From the NCBI GenBank assembly GCA_036397975.1, contig DASWHW010000056.1, positions 1 through 64,000 of the forward strand: a stretch of 64,000 bases of DNA, written 5' to 3'. Shown here piece after piece: positions 8,747-15,985 of the stretch. This DNA is from SZUA-287 sp036397975. GTDB lineage: Bacteria; Bacteroidota; Ignavibacteria; UBA10030; UBA6906. Under the pieces are notes generated by a model that saw only the letters and a list, made by a program, of their open reading frames with translations, made no database searches and had not been told where the DNA came from. A program made the translations under genes and the position numbers. Positions within the stretch are counted from its first letter, which is position 1. Every line of letters begins with the position of its first letter.

Positions 8747-9489
8747 GTGCGAAAGTAAAATTCGGTGTGGTCGTTTTCCCCGGGTCTAATTGTGATCATG
8801 ACGCGTACTATGCAACCCATACCATCCTTGGTCAGGAATCGGTTTTTCTTTGGCACAAAGATACTGACCTGCAAGGCGTGCATGCGATTATTCTTCCGGG
8901 CGGATTTTCCTATGGTGATTATCTCCGGTGTGGTGCGATAGCTCGGTTTTCACCGATCATGAAAGAAGTGGTAGAATTTGCACGGGCCGGCGGCGTCGTC
9001 GTTGGAATATGCAACGGTTTTCAAGTGTTATTGGAGGCAGGCCTTCTCCCGGGGGTTCTTCTCCGCAACGCATCTCTCAGATTCGTTTGTAAAACGATCA
9101 ACATGCGAGTGGAAAATAATAAGACCCCCTTCACGAGCCGGTGCCAAAAGGGTGACAGACTGAGAATTCCAGTCGCGCATGGCGAAGGGAACTATTTTAC
9201 TGATGCGGCAACACTGGCGTCCCTTGAAAAGAATGACCGAATTCTTTTTCGGTACTGCTCCGAAGAAGGTGAGATAACGGAACAGGCAAACCCAAACGGC
9301 TCTCTCTCCAACATCGCGGGTATTATGAATGAAGAGGGTAATGTGATGGGGTTGATGCCTCATCCAGAGCGTGTTGTCGATCCGCTGTTGAGAAATACCG
9401 ACGGACGGAGAATTCTCAATTCGATAGTAGACTATTGCATGTCCAAAGCAGGACATGAACTCTCATTAACAGAATTGGATAGGAGGTAG
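8743..9489 (+). CDS. purQ: Phosphoribosylformylglycinamidine synthase glutaminase subunit PurQ
   Basis: 248 residues from the ATG at 8743, which overlaps the purS stop; a GTG two codons upstream is possible. Class I glutamine amidotransferase: nucleophile Cys90 in GVVVGICNGFQ and the His-Glu pair in GLMPHPERVVDP. It releases ammonia from glutamine for PurL. Separate PurS and PurQ mean the organism uses the three-subunit enzyme rather than the fused one. Confidence 0.96.
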   Translation: MSAKVKFGVVVFPGSNCDHDAYYATHTILGQESVFLWHKDTDLQGVHAIILPGGFSYGDYLRCGAIARFSPIMKEVVEFARAGGVVVGICNGFQVLLEAGLLPGVLLRNASLRFVCKTINMRVENNKTPFTSRCQKGDRLRIPVAHGEGNYFTDAATLASLEKNDRILFRYCSEEGEITEQANPNGSLSNIAGIMNEEGNVMGLMPHPERVVDPLLRNTDGRRILNSIVDYCMSKAGHELSLTELDRR

Positions 9490-9491
9490 CC

Positions 9492-9686
9492 ATGGGAAAC
9501 CTCGGCTGGACAGAAATTTTGCTCATTGCGATGGTGCTCTTGCTCTTTTTCGGCGCAAAGAAAATTCCGGACATCGCACAAGGATTGGGAAAGGGGATAA
9601 GAGAATTCAAAAAAGCCACTCGTGAAATTGAAGATGAAACGGATTCGACACCTCCCAAAGTGAAAGAAAAAAGTAAAGAATCGTAG
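9492..9686 (+). CDS. tatA: Twin-arginine translocase protein TatA/E family (first copy)
   Basis: 64 residues: a short N-terminal helix (LGWTEILLIAMVLLLFFGAKKIP), the FGAKK hinge, then an amphipathic helix (IAQGLGKGIREFKKA) and a charged tail. This is the TatA pore-forming component that acts with TatC at the inner membrane. It starts 3 bases after purQ. tatC is not in the window. Confidence 0.93.
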   Translation: MGNLGWTEILLIAMVLLLFFGAKKIPDIAQGLGKGIREFKKATREIEDETDSTPPKVKEKSKES

Positions 9687-9695
9687 GGACACGAC

Positions 9696-9896
9696 ATGCT
9701 AGAGAACATTGGCGGGACTGAGATTCTTGTGATTCTCTTTGTGGTCTTCATCTTCTTCGGTCCGAAGAAGATGCCTGAGATCGGTCGTTCCATCGGGAAG
9801 GGTGTCCGTGAATTCCGAGAGGCGATGCGCAGTATTCAATCAGATATTCAAAGTGCTGCTAGCCTCGACGATGAGAAGAAGGGAAAGCTGAAGTAA
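9696..9896 (+). CDS. tatA: Twin-arginine translocase protein TatA/E family (second copy)
   Basis: 66 residues with the same layout as the preceding gene (GGTEILVILFVVFIFFGPKKMPEIGRSIG). FGPKK is also seen in TatB proteins, but the short tail fits TatA better. The two genes look like a tandem duplication that has diverged; one may serve as TatB. Confidence 0.9.
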   Translation: MLENIGGTEILVILFVVFIFFGPKKMPEIGRSIGKGVREFREAMRSIQSDIQSAASLDDEKKGKLK

Positions 9897-9980
9897 GCGT
9901 CCTCTCTTGGGTTTCCCTTCCGGGTAAGCGTTTTCCCTGAACAACCTGCTGCAATCAAACCACTTGAATCAAAATCATTC

Positions 9981-11420
9981 ATGCAAACTGAATTGACATT
10001 CGAAAAAACTCGAGAGAGTATCCTCTCCGGGGTGACAACATGCGAGCGGGTTGTGGACGGTTATCTCCAAAAGATTGATTCCGCCAAACGTCTAAACGCG
10101 TTTCTCTCTGTCTTCCACGATGAGGCGCGCGACCAAGCGTGTCGGGTGGACAGGAAGATTGCCTCGGGAACAGCCGGGAAACTTGCGGGGATGGTCATCG
10201 GCATTAAAGATGTCCTCTGCATGAAGGGGAAGAAGGTCACCTGCGGCTCGCGCATCCTGGAAAATTTCGAATCTTTGTACACCGCGACCGCAGTCGAGGC
10301 GCTGCTCCGAGAAGATGCAATTCTTGTTGGCAAAACCAATATGGATGAGTTTGCGATGGGCTCATCGACGGAAAATTCTGCCTACGGTCCGGTGCTCAAT
10401 CCTATTGATGAGACTCGCGTCCCGGGAGGTTCGAGTGGTGGATCATGCGTTGCCGTTGCTGCAGGTCTTTCTCACGCTGCGCTTGGAACCGATACCGGCG
10501 GTTCCATTCGTCAGCCCGCGTCCTTCTGTGGAGTCGTGGGGCTGAAGCCAACATATGGTCGTGTGTCTCGATACGGACTTGTTGCGCTCTCATCTTCCTT
10601 TGATCAGATCGGTCCGTTTGCCCACACAGTACGTGATGCTGCCACGGTCCTCGGCGTTATCGCCGGACACGACGAACGTGATTCTACATCGGCTGAAGTA
10701 CCGGTGCCCGATTATGCCCGGTCGCTTTCGAAAGATGTGAAGGGAATGAAGATCGGCATTCCCGCTGAGGCGTTTGCAGACGGATTGAACGACGAGGTCC
10801 GATCAAATGTGGAGAAAGCGGTGGACGTGTTGCGAAATGCCGGTGCGTCGATTCATGATATTCACCTACCGCACTCGCAGTACAATATCTCAACCTACTA
10901 TATTCTCATGACAGCGGAGGCATCGTCGAACCTTGCCCGCTATGATGGTGCGAGATATGGCTTTCGTGAAAACGAGGCTCATGATCTGGCATCGATGTAT
11001 ACGAAATCCAGGAGCGAAGGCCTTGGCGCAGAAACTAAACGACGAATTATGCTCGGGACATATGTTCTTTCAGCAGGATACTACGATGCGTATTACAAGA
11101 AGGCGCAACGGGTTCGCAGGCTCATCCAGCATGATTTCTTGCAGGCGTTCAGAAAGGTCGACTGTATCCTGATGCCAACATCTCCCACGACCGCGTTTTC
11201 CTTCGGGGAAAAAGCTGACGACCCACTGCAAATGTACTTGTCCGACATTTACACGGTCTCCGCGAATCTTGCTGGCATTCCCGGTATCAGTGTCCCGTTC
11301 GGTGCCGACAGCAAGGGTTTGCCTGTCGGCGTGCAACTACTTGGAAAACAATTTGACGAACCCACAGTTCTTCGTGTCGCTGATTTCCTTGAGTCACACG
11401 TACGGGGAGACCATTCCTAA
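9981..11420 (+). CDS. gatA: Glutamyl-tRNA(Gln) amidotransferase subunit A
   Basis: 479 residues, full length. Amidase signature family: catalytic Lys in GIKDVLCMKG, the cis-Ser in GGSSGGSCVAVAAG and the nucleophilic Ser in TDTGGSIRQPA. GatA supplies ammonia to convert Glu-tRNA(Gln) to Gln-tRNA(Gln), so this organism probably charges tRNA-Gln (such as the one at 3158) indirectly. gatB and gatC are not nearby. There is no clear ribosome site before the ATG. Confidence 0.95.
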   Translation: MQTELTFEKTRESILSGVTTCERVVDGYLQKIDSAKRLNAFLSVFHDEARDQACRVDRKIASGTAGKLAGMVIGIKDVLCMKGKKVTCGSRILENFESLYTATAVEALLREDAILVGKTNMDEFAMGSSTENSAYGPVLNPIDETRVPGGSSGGSCVAVAAGLSHAALGTDTGGSIRQPASFCGVVGLKPTYGRVSRYGLVALSSSFDQIGPFAHTVRDAATVLGVIAGHDERDSTSAEVPVPDYARSLSKDVKGMKIGIPAEAFADGLNDEVRSNVEKAVDVLRNAGASIHDIHLPHSQYNISTYYILMTAEASSNLARYDGARYGFRENEAHDLASMYTKSRSEGLGAETKRRIMLGTYVLSAGYYDAYYKKAQRVRRLIQHDFLQAFRKVDCILMPTSPTTAFSFGEKADDPLQMYLSDIYTVSANLAGIPGISVPFGADSKGLPVGVQLLGKQFDEPTVLRVADFLESHVRGDHS

Positions 11421-11457
11421 TTCACGGCATACGTTCATAATAACATAATGAGCTCCA

Positions 11458-12483
11458 ATGAGCATTCTTGTCAATAGAAAAACACGTCTCGTCGTCCAGG
11501 GTATTACAGGGGGCGAAGGAACATTTCACACCTCACAAATGATCGAGTACGGTACCAACGTTGTTGCCGGAGTTACACCGGGAAAGGGTGGAACGAATTA
11601 CAAAGGGAATGACAAGGATCCGTTTCAGAAAGAGGTTCCTGTCTTCAACACTGTCGCGGAAGCCGTCGGTTCAGCGAAAGCCAACACCTCGGTGATTTTT
11701 GTTCCCGCAGCTTTTGCCGCCGACGCAATTCTTGAAGCAGCACAAGCCGGCATTCGAGTGATTGTATGTATCACCGAAGGAATACCGGCAAGTGATATGG
11801 CAAGAGCATATGAGTTTGTTAAGAAAAACGGCGTGGTTCTCATAGGACCAAATTGTCCGGGAATCATTACTCCTGGTGAATGCAAAATCGGGATCATGCC
11901 CGGTTTCATCCACAAGAAAGGTCGGATTGGCGTCGTCTCGCGCAGTGGCACGCTCACCTACGAAGCAGTCTGGCAGTTGACGGAGCGCGGACTCGGTCAA
12001 TCGACCTGTATCGGGATTGGTGGAGATCCAATTATCGGTACGCAATTCATCGATGCGATCAGACTTTTCAACGAGGATAGCGGTACGAATGGTATTGTCA
12101 TGATTGGAGAAATTGGGGGAACGGCGGAGGAAGAGGCGGCAAGTTATATCAAAAAGAATGTAAAGAAACCGGTGGTTGGCTTTATCGCCGGCCGCACCGC
12201 TCCTCCCGGACGACGGATGGGACATGCAGGAGCGATCATTGCAGGAGGAAAAGGGACCGCAGGTGAAAAAATGGCAGCCATGCGGAAGGCAGGTATTCAT
12301 GTGGTGGAGAGCCCTGCACTGATTGGCGAGGTGATGGAGCGCGTATTGGGGCAGAGGAACGGAGGCCATTTGCGCACCGCTGTCAAAAAGAAGACCTCCG
12401 CCAAGAAACAAGTCGTAACCCGGAAGCCGGTGAAGAAGAAAAAGAGAAAGCCGAAGGTGCGCGCGAAAAGAAAATCAAAGTAA
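11458..12483 (+). CDS. sucD: Succinate-CoA ligase alpha subunit with a lysine-rich C-terminal extension
   Basis: 341 residues. Residues 1-300 are a complete SucD: the CoA-binding Rossmann part (VQGITGGEGTFHTSQM) and the ligase part with phospho-His256 in GRRMGHAGAII. The enzyme makes succinyl-CoA/succinate with ATP or GTP in the TCA cycle. Residues 306-341 are an extension with 20 Lys or Arg in 36 positions (for example KKTSAKK, KPVKKKKRKPK), like histone H1-type tails. Normal SucD ends near residue 290-300. sucC is not next to it. The tail is in frame with no sign of a frameshift. Confidence 0.93.
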   Translation: MSILVNRKTRLVVQGITGGEGTFHTSQMIEYGTNVVAGVTPGKGGTNYKGNDKDPFQKEVPVFNTVAEAVGSAKANTSVIFVPAAFAADAILEAAQAGIRVIVCITEGIPASDMARAYEFVKKNGVVLIGPNCPGIITPGECKIGIMPGFIHKKGRIGVVSRSGTLTYEAVWQLTERGLGQSTCIGIGGDPIIGTQFIDAIRLFNEDSGTNGIVMIGEIGGTAEEEAASYIKKNVKKPVVGFIAGRTAPPGRRMGHAGAIIAGGKGTAGEKMAAMRKAGIHVVESPALIGEVMERVLGQRNGGHLRTAVKKKTSAKKQVVTRKPVKKKKRKPKVRAKRKSK

Positions 12484-12498
12484 CACAGGGTATTCATT

Positions 12499-13539
12499 GT
12501 GAGGAACAAAATTCTCGCTTCCAGAATCCACGTTCTTGCCTCCGTCGTCGTGTTCACAATGTGGGTTTGGGGAGCGGATAATTTCTCCACTTCCTTAAAC
12601 GGTGATCCACGCTCTACACTAGGGGCTATTCTCCATGGAACAGCTCATAGACCTTTTGTAGAACGAATGCTGGTCCCAATACTGACTCGAGGTGTTTACG
12701 CACTTGCGGACGAAGAAAGGTGGAATGACCTGAGCAGATTCCTCCTAAAGATTCCCAAGATTCAAGAGGAAACAACACGCCTTGGCTGGGAAACTCAGTA
12801 CCTCCCTGAATACATCATTGCTCTCGGACTCGCGCTGGGATCTCTTATTGGCTTTGCATTCGTTTTCGAAAGGTTCTATTCCTCACTCTATGAAACATAT
12901 GATGTTGTTACCAACGCTCTCCCCACATTAGCAGTTCTTTGTCTCCCCCCTTTTTTTGATGTCGGGACACACTATATTTATGACTTTCCATCATTGCTCC
13001 TGTTTACGATGGGATTGCTGCTGATGCAGAAAAGGAAATGGACTCTCTTCTACCCTGTTTTTATCATAGGATGCCTGAATAAGGAAACGATGGTAATCCT
13101 CTTGGTGGGGTTTGTGTTACTCTTCTATCAGCGAATGAGTAGACGGAAGATGCTCCTTCATGTCGCCGCGCAACTTGGGATATTTGCAATAGTAAAGGGG
13201 CTTGCAATGTACCAGTATGGTGCGAATCCAGGATCTTCGTTGGAGTTCCATTTGTACAGAAACATTCATTTTCTCCTTCTTCCATATAATGTTGTGACGC
13301 TGATAGTTGGTGCGGTAATCATCGGACTGACGGTCTACGACATTAAAGAAAAACATATTCTCCTCCGAAAAATGGCATGGTTGATCGTTCCCTTTGCAGC
13401 ACTCATGGTTGTGTTTGGACTTGTAAATGAAGTCCGCGCGCTTTATGAGCTATTCCCTATCTATTTTCTGCTGATTGCGCATACGGTTCTGTTTTCTTTT
13501 CTTAAGCTCCCGTTTAAGCTCAAACTGGCGACGGAGTAA
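12499..13539 (+). CDS. Polytopic membrane protein of unknown function
   Basis: 346 residues from a GTG start. About eight to ten hydrophobic helices are visible, with an extracytoplasmic-type loop of roughly 70 residues after the first (GDPRSTLGAILHG, PFVERMLVP). The layout recalls GT-C-type membrane glycosyltransferases or EpsG-like polymer proteins, but I see no DxD/ExD motif I can defend, so no function is claimed. It lies between sucD and ndk. Confidence 0.75.
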   Translation: MRNKILASRIHVLASVVVFTMWVWGADNFSTSLNGDPRSTLGAILHGTAHRPFVERMLVPILTRGVYALADEERWNDLSRFLLKIPKIQEETTRLGWETQYLPEYIIALGLALGSLIGFAFVFERFYSSLYETYDVVTNALPTLAVLCLPPFFDVGTHYIYDFPSLLLFTMGLLLMQKRKWTLFYPVFIIGCLNKETMVILLVGFVLLFYQRMSRRKMLLHVAAQLGIFAIVKGLAMYQYGANPGSSLEFHLYRNIHFLLLPYNVVTLIVGAVIIGLTVYDIKEKHILLRKMAWLIVPFAALMVVFGLVNEVRALYELFPIYFLLIAHTVLFSFLKLPFKLKLATE

Positions 13540-13591
13540 TGATGACTATTGTCTTAACAAAATTCCCTTTTGAAAGGAGTTTAACTATCCA

Positions 13592-14011
13592 ATGGCAGTT
13601 GAACGCACGCTTGCAATTCTGAAACCCGATTGCGTTAAAAAGAATGTTTGTGGTGAAGTTATCGCCCGTATTGAAAAGGCCGGCTTCAAGATTCTCGGCA
13701 TGAAAATGACACGGCTGACCAAAGAGACTGCCGGTGGTTTCTACACCGTCCATCGAGAGCGTCCGTTTTTCGCGGAGTTGGTGAATTTCATGACTTCCGG
13801 GAAATGTGTACCCATTGCATTGGAGAAAGAGAATGCGGTCGCAGATTTTCGTACGCTGATTGGAGCAACAGATCCAAAGGACGCCGCTCCCGACACCATC
13901 CGAAAGGATTTTGCATCGAGCAAGGGAGAGAACATTGTCCATGGATCTGACTCGGCGGAGAACGGGAGGATCGAAATCGCGTACTTTTTTCCCGAGCAGG
14001 ACATTCTTTAG
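13592..14011 (+). CDS. ndk: Nucleoside diphosphate kinase
   Basis: 139 residues, standard length. Active-site His117 lies in GENIVHGSDS, with the N-terminal ERTLAILKPD and the C-terminal EIAYFF(P). It transfers the gamma phosphate between nucleoside triphosphates and diphosphates through phospho-His. A GAAAGGAG ribosome site lies ahead of the ATG. A likely terminator follows at 14042. Confidence 0.97.
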   Translation: MAVERTLAILKPDCVKKNVCGEVIARIEKAGFKILGMKMTRLTKETAGGFYTVHRERPFFAELVNFMTSGKCVPIALEKENAVADFRTLIGATDPKDAAPDTIRKDFASSKGENIVHGSDSAENGRIEIAYFFPEQDIL

Positions 14012-14041
14012 ATGTTTGGCGGCCAGAATCTAATACATGAC

Positions 14042-14080
14042 GAGGAGTGGCGCACGTTGGCTCTCCTCTCTTTTTTTTTT
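14042..14080 (+). terminator. Rho-independent terminator after ndk
   Basis: GAGGAG (14042-14047) pairs with CTCCTC (14063-14068), followed by ten T (14071-14080). The next start codon is only 11 bases after the T run. Confidence 0.6.
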
Positions 14081-14091
14081 GCAGGCATACC

Positions 14092-14631
14092 ATGGCACTT
14101 CAAAAATGGAAAAAGTTGTCAGAGAAAGTCATCTTCGATAATTCCTGGTGGGAATACAGAAAAGATACGTTTCAGTTACCACATGGGAAGGACGGTGTGT
14201 ATCACTACGTGCATACCAACGGTGCATCTTTGATTATCCCGATCTTGGAAGATGGCAAGGTCATCGTTGTGAAACAGTATCGCTACCTTTGCGATAGAGA
14301 AAGCGTTGAATTTCCGTGTGGTGGTGTTAAGAACGGCGCCTCGTACGAAGAAACGGCGTGGCATGAACTGGCAGAGGAGACGGGGTACTCTGCGAAGACA
14401 TTGCACCAGATCGGAGAATTCAATCCTTACAATGGCGTGACTGACGAGATATGCAAGGTCTATGTTGCACAGGATCTTCAATTCATCGGTGGTGTTCCTG
14501 ATGAAACTGAACAGTTTGAGGTTCTCCCATTGTCTCGGAAGGAAATTGACGATCAGATCAGAAGCGGGTCCATCTGGGACGGGATGATGATGGCTGCGTG
14601 GCAGATCGCGAGACTCAAGTCGTATGTATAG
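14092..14631 (+). CDS. Nudix hydrolase, ADP-ribose pyrophosphatase-like
   Basis: 179 residues. The layout is that of ADP-sugar pyrophosphatases: an N-terminal dimer strand, VIVVKQYR, then the Nudix helix GGVKNGASYEETAWHELAEE. Compared with G-x5-E-x7-R-E-x2-E-E, the first Glu is Ala and the Arg is His; the HELAEE metal-binding Glu residues remain. It probably cleaves a nucleoside diphosphate-linked compound, but the substrate is unknown. The start was chosen at ATG 14092 because upstream codons lie in the ndk terminator. Its end overlaps the next gene by 8 bases. Confidence 0.82.
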   Translation: MALQKWKKLSEKVIFDNSWWEYRKDTFQLPHGKDGVYHYVHTNGASLIIPILEDGKVIVVKQYRYLCDRESVEFPCGGVKNGASYEETAWHELAEETGYSAKTLHQIGEFNPYNGVTDEICKVYVAQDLQFIGGVPDETEQFEVLPLSRKEIDDQIRSGSIWDGMMMAAWQIARLKSYV

Positions 14632-15838
14632 AATCCTCTTTCTTGTTCTTCTTTCCTGCTGTGGAATCACAAAGTCGTTTTCACTTCAGTCAGTGAAACT
14701 TGGCTCTGATGTTCTTGTGGAAGAACGCCTGGACATTCTCCGCGATAAGAGAGTAGGGTTAATCACCAATCAAACCGGACGATTGAGCGACGGAACATAT
14801 CTAATCGACACATTGCTCTCGCTCGGTATTAATGTCGTGGCGTTGTTCGGGCCTGAGCATGGGATTCGCGGAGAAGGAGCGGCGGGAGAAAAAATCTCAG
14901 ATGGTCGGGACTCGAAGACGGGAGTGGTGGTCTATTCGCTCTATGGCGCGACCAAGAAACCCACACCTCAGATGCTTGCAGAGATCGATGTGCTCGTGTA
15001 TGACATTCAGGACGTGGGCGCTCGTTTTTACACATACATTAGTACATTAGGCCTTGCAATGGAAGCAGCCGCCGAGCGTGGAATCCCTTTCGTCGTTCTG
15101 GACAGGCCTAACCCACTTGGTGGCGAGAAAATTGACGGTCCGGTCCTGAGCGATTCTCTTCGATCGTTCGTCGGCATGTATCCGATACCTGTTGTGTACG
15201 GACTTACGTGTGGCGAACTGGCGCGAATGATCAACGGAGAGCTGTGGCTCAAGGATAGAATCTCAGCACTTCTCATCGTTGTTCCCATGAGAGGCTGGAC
15301 GAGACGAATGCTATGGAAGGATACGGGTTTGGGATGGATTCCACCATCTCCCAACATTCCGTTCCCGGAAACTGCTCTTGTTTATCCGGCGACGTGTTTC
15401 TTTGAGGCAACGAATGTTTCGGAAGGGAGAGGGACCTCCCGTCCGTTTCAAACCATCGGTGCGCCGTTCATAGAGGGACAAACTCTAGCATGGCAGCTTG
15501 AAAAAAGTTTAGATCCCGCCACGAAAGTTACACCGACGGAATTTACTCCGACGAGTTCGAAGCATAGCAAAGTACATTGCCGGGGTGTTTTCTTCGAAGT
15601 GAGCGATTTTGTCGCCTTTCGACCTGTAGCTGCTGGAATTCACTTCATCCAGACCATTCGCTTACTCGCTCCCAAGGATTATGTTATCAGAAAAAAGGGA
15701 CTTGAGCGCTTGATTGGGTCATCGGAGGTAGTGCAAATGATTCTAGAAAATGAAAAGCCATCCGTCATAATGGATTCTTGGTTATCTCAACTCCAGGAGT
15801 ATCGTCGGTCGGCTTCTCGTTATCACCTCTATCCGTAA
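14624..15838 (+). CDS. namZ: Exo-beta-N-acetylmuramidase NamZ family (DUF1343)
   Basis: 404 residues with an N-terminal signal peptide (MYRILFLVLLSCCGITKSFS). Family features: VGLITNQTGR near the N-terminus, ALFGPEHGIRGE, VYDIQDVGARFYTY, DRPNPLGG, and GWIPPSPNIPFPETALVYP. NamZ enzymes remove N-acetylmuramic acid from the non-reducing end of peptidoglycan fragments, usually outside the cytoplasm. This fits the nagZ gene at the end of the window, which removes the alternate sugar. It overlaps the end of the Nudix gene. Confidence 0.9.
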   Translation: MYRILFLVLLSCCGITKSFSLQSVKLGSDVLVEERLDILRDKRVGLITNQTGRLSDGTYLIDTLLSLGINVVALFGPEHGIRGEGAAGEKISDGRDSKTGVVVYSLYGATKKPTPQMLAEIDVLVYDIQDVGARFYTYISTLGLAMEAAAERGIPFVVLDRPNPLGGEKIDGPVLSDSLRSFVGMYPIPVVYGLTCGELARMINGELWLKDRISALLIVVPMRGWTRRMLWKDTGLGWIPPSPNIPFPETALVYPATCFFEATNVSEGRGTSRPFQTIGAPFIEGQTLAWQLEKSLDPATKVTPTEFTPTSSKHSKVHCRGVFFEVSDFVAFRPVAAGIHFIQTIRLLAPKDYVIRKKGLERLIGSSEVVQMILENEKPSVIMDSWLSQLQEYRRSASRYHLYP

Positions 15839-15889
15839 GATCATCCCTTAATAAGGTCAAGTAAATTTCTATAGATATCCCTCACTTTC

Positions 15890-15920
15890 TTGACTTTTCC
15901 TGAGCAATTGAGTAGATTTG
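15890..15920 (+). promoter_or_regulatory. Promoter of the GAF/GGDEF-like gene
   Basis: TTGACT (15890-15895), 17 bases, then TAGATTTG (15913-15920), matching the TAnnTTTG form in full. The predicted start near 15926 means a TTG at 15890 cannot be the translation start. Confidence 0.75.
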
Positions 15921-15985
15921 AAACGTTTATTGATTGCCTTACTCTAAGTACATGGCAAGAAAAGACCGATGGTGGCAGCCACTCG

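Noticed and set aside
11671..12411. 246-codon open frame on the - strand inside sucD
   Set aside because: sucD is a complete enzyme with all motifs; the reverse frame is a codon-bias shadow, rich in Cys and Ser with no domain.
15890..15985. Translation start at TTG 15890 for the GAF/GGDEF-like gene
   Set aside because: This TTG is part of the -35 box TTGACT; transcription must begin downstream of it.
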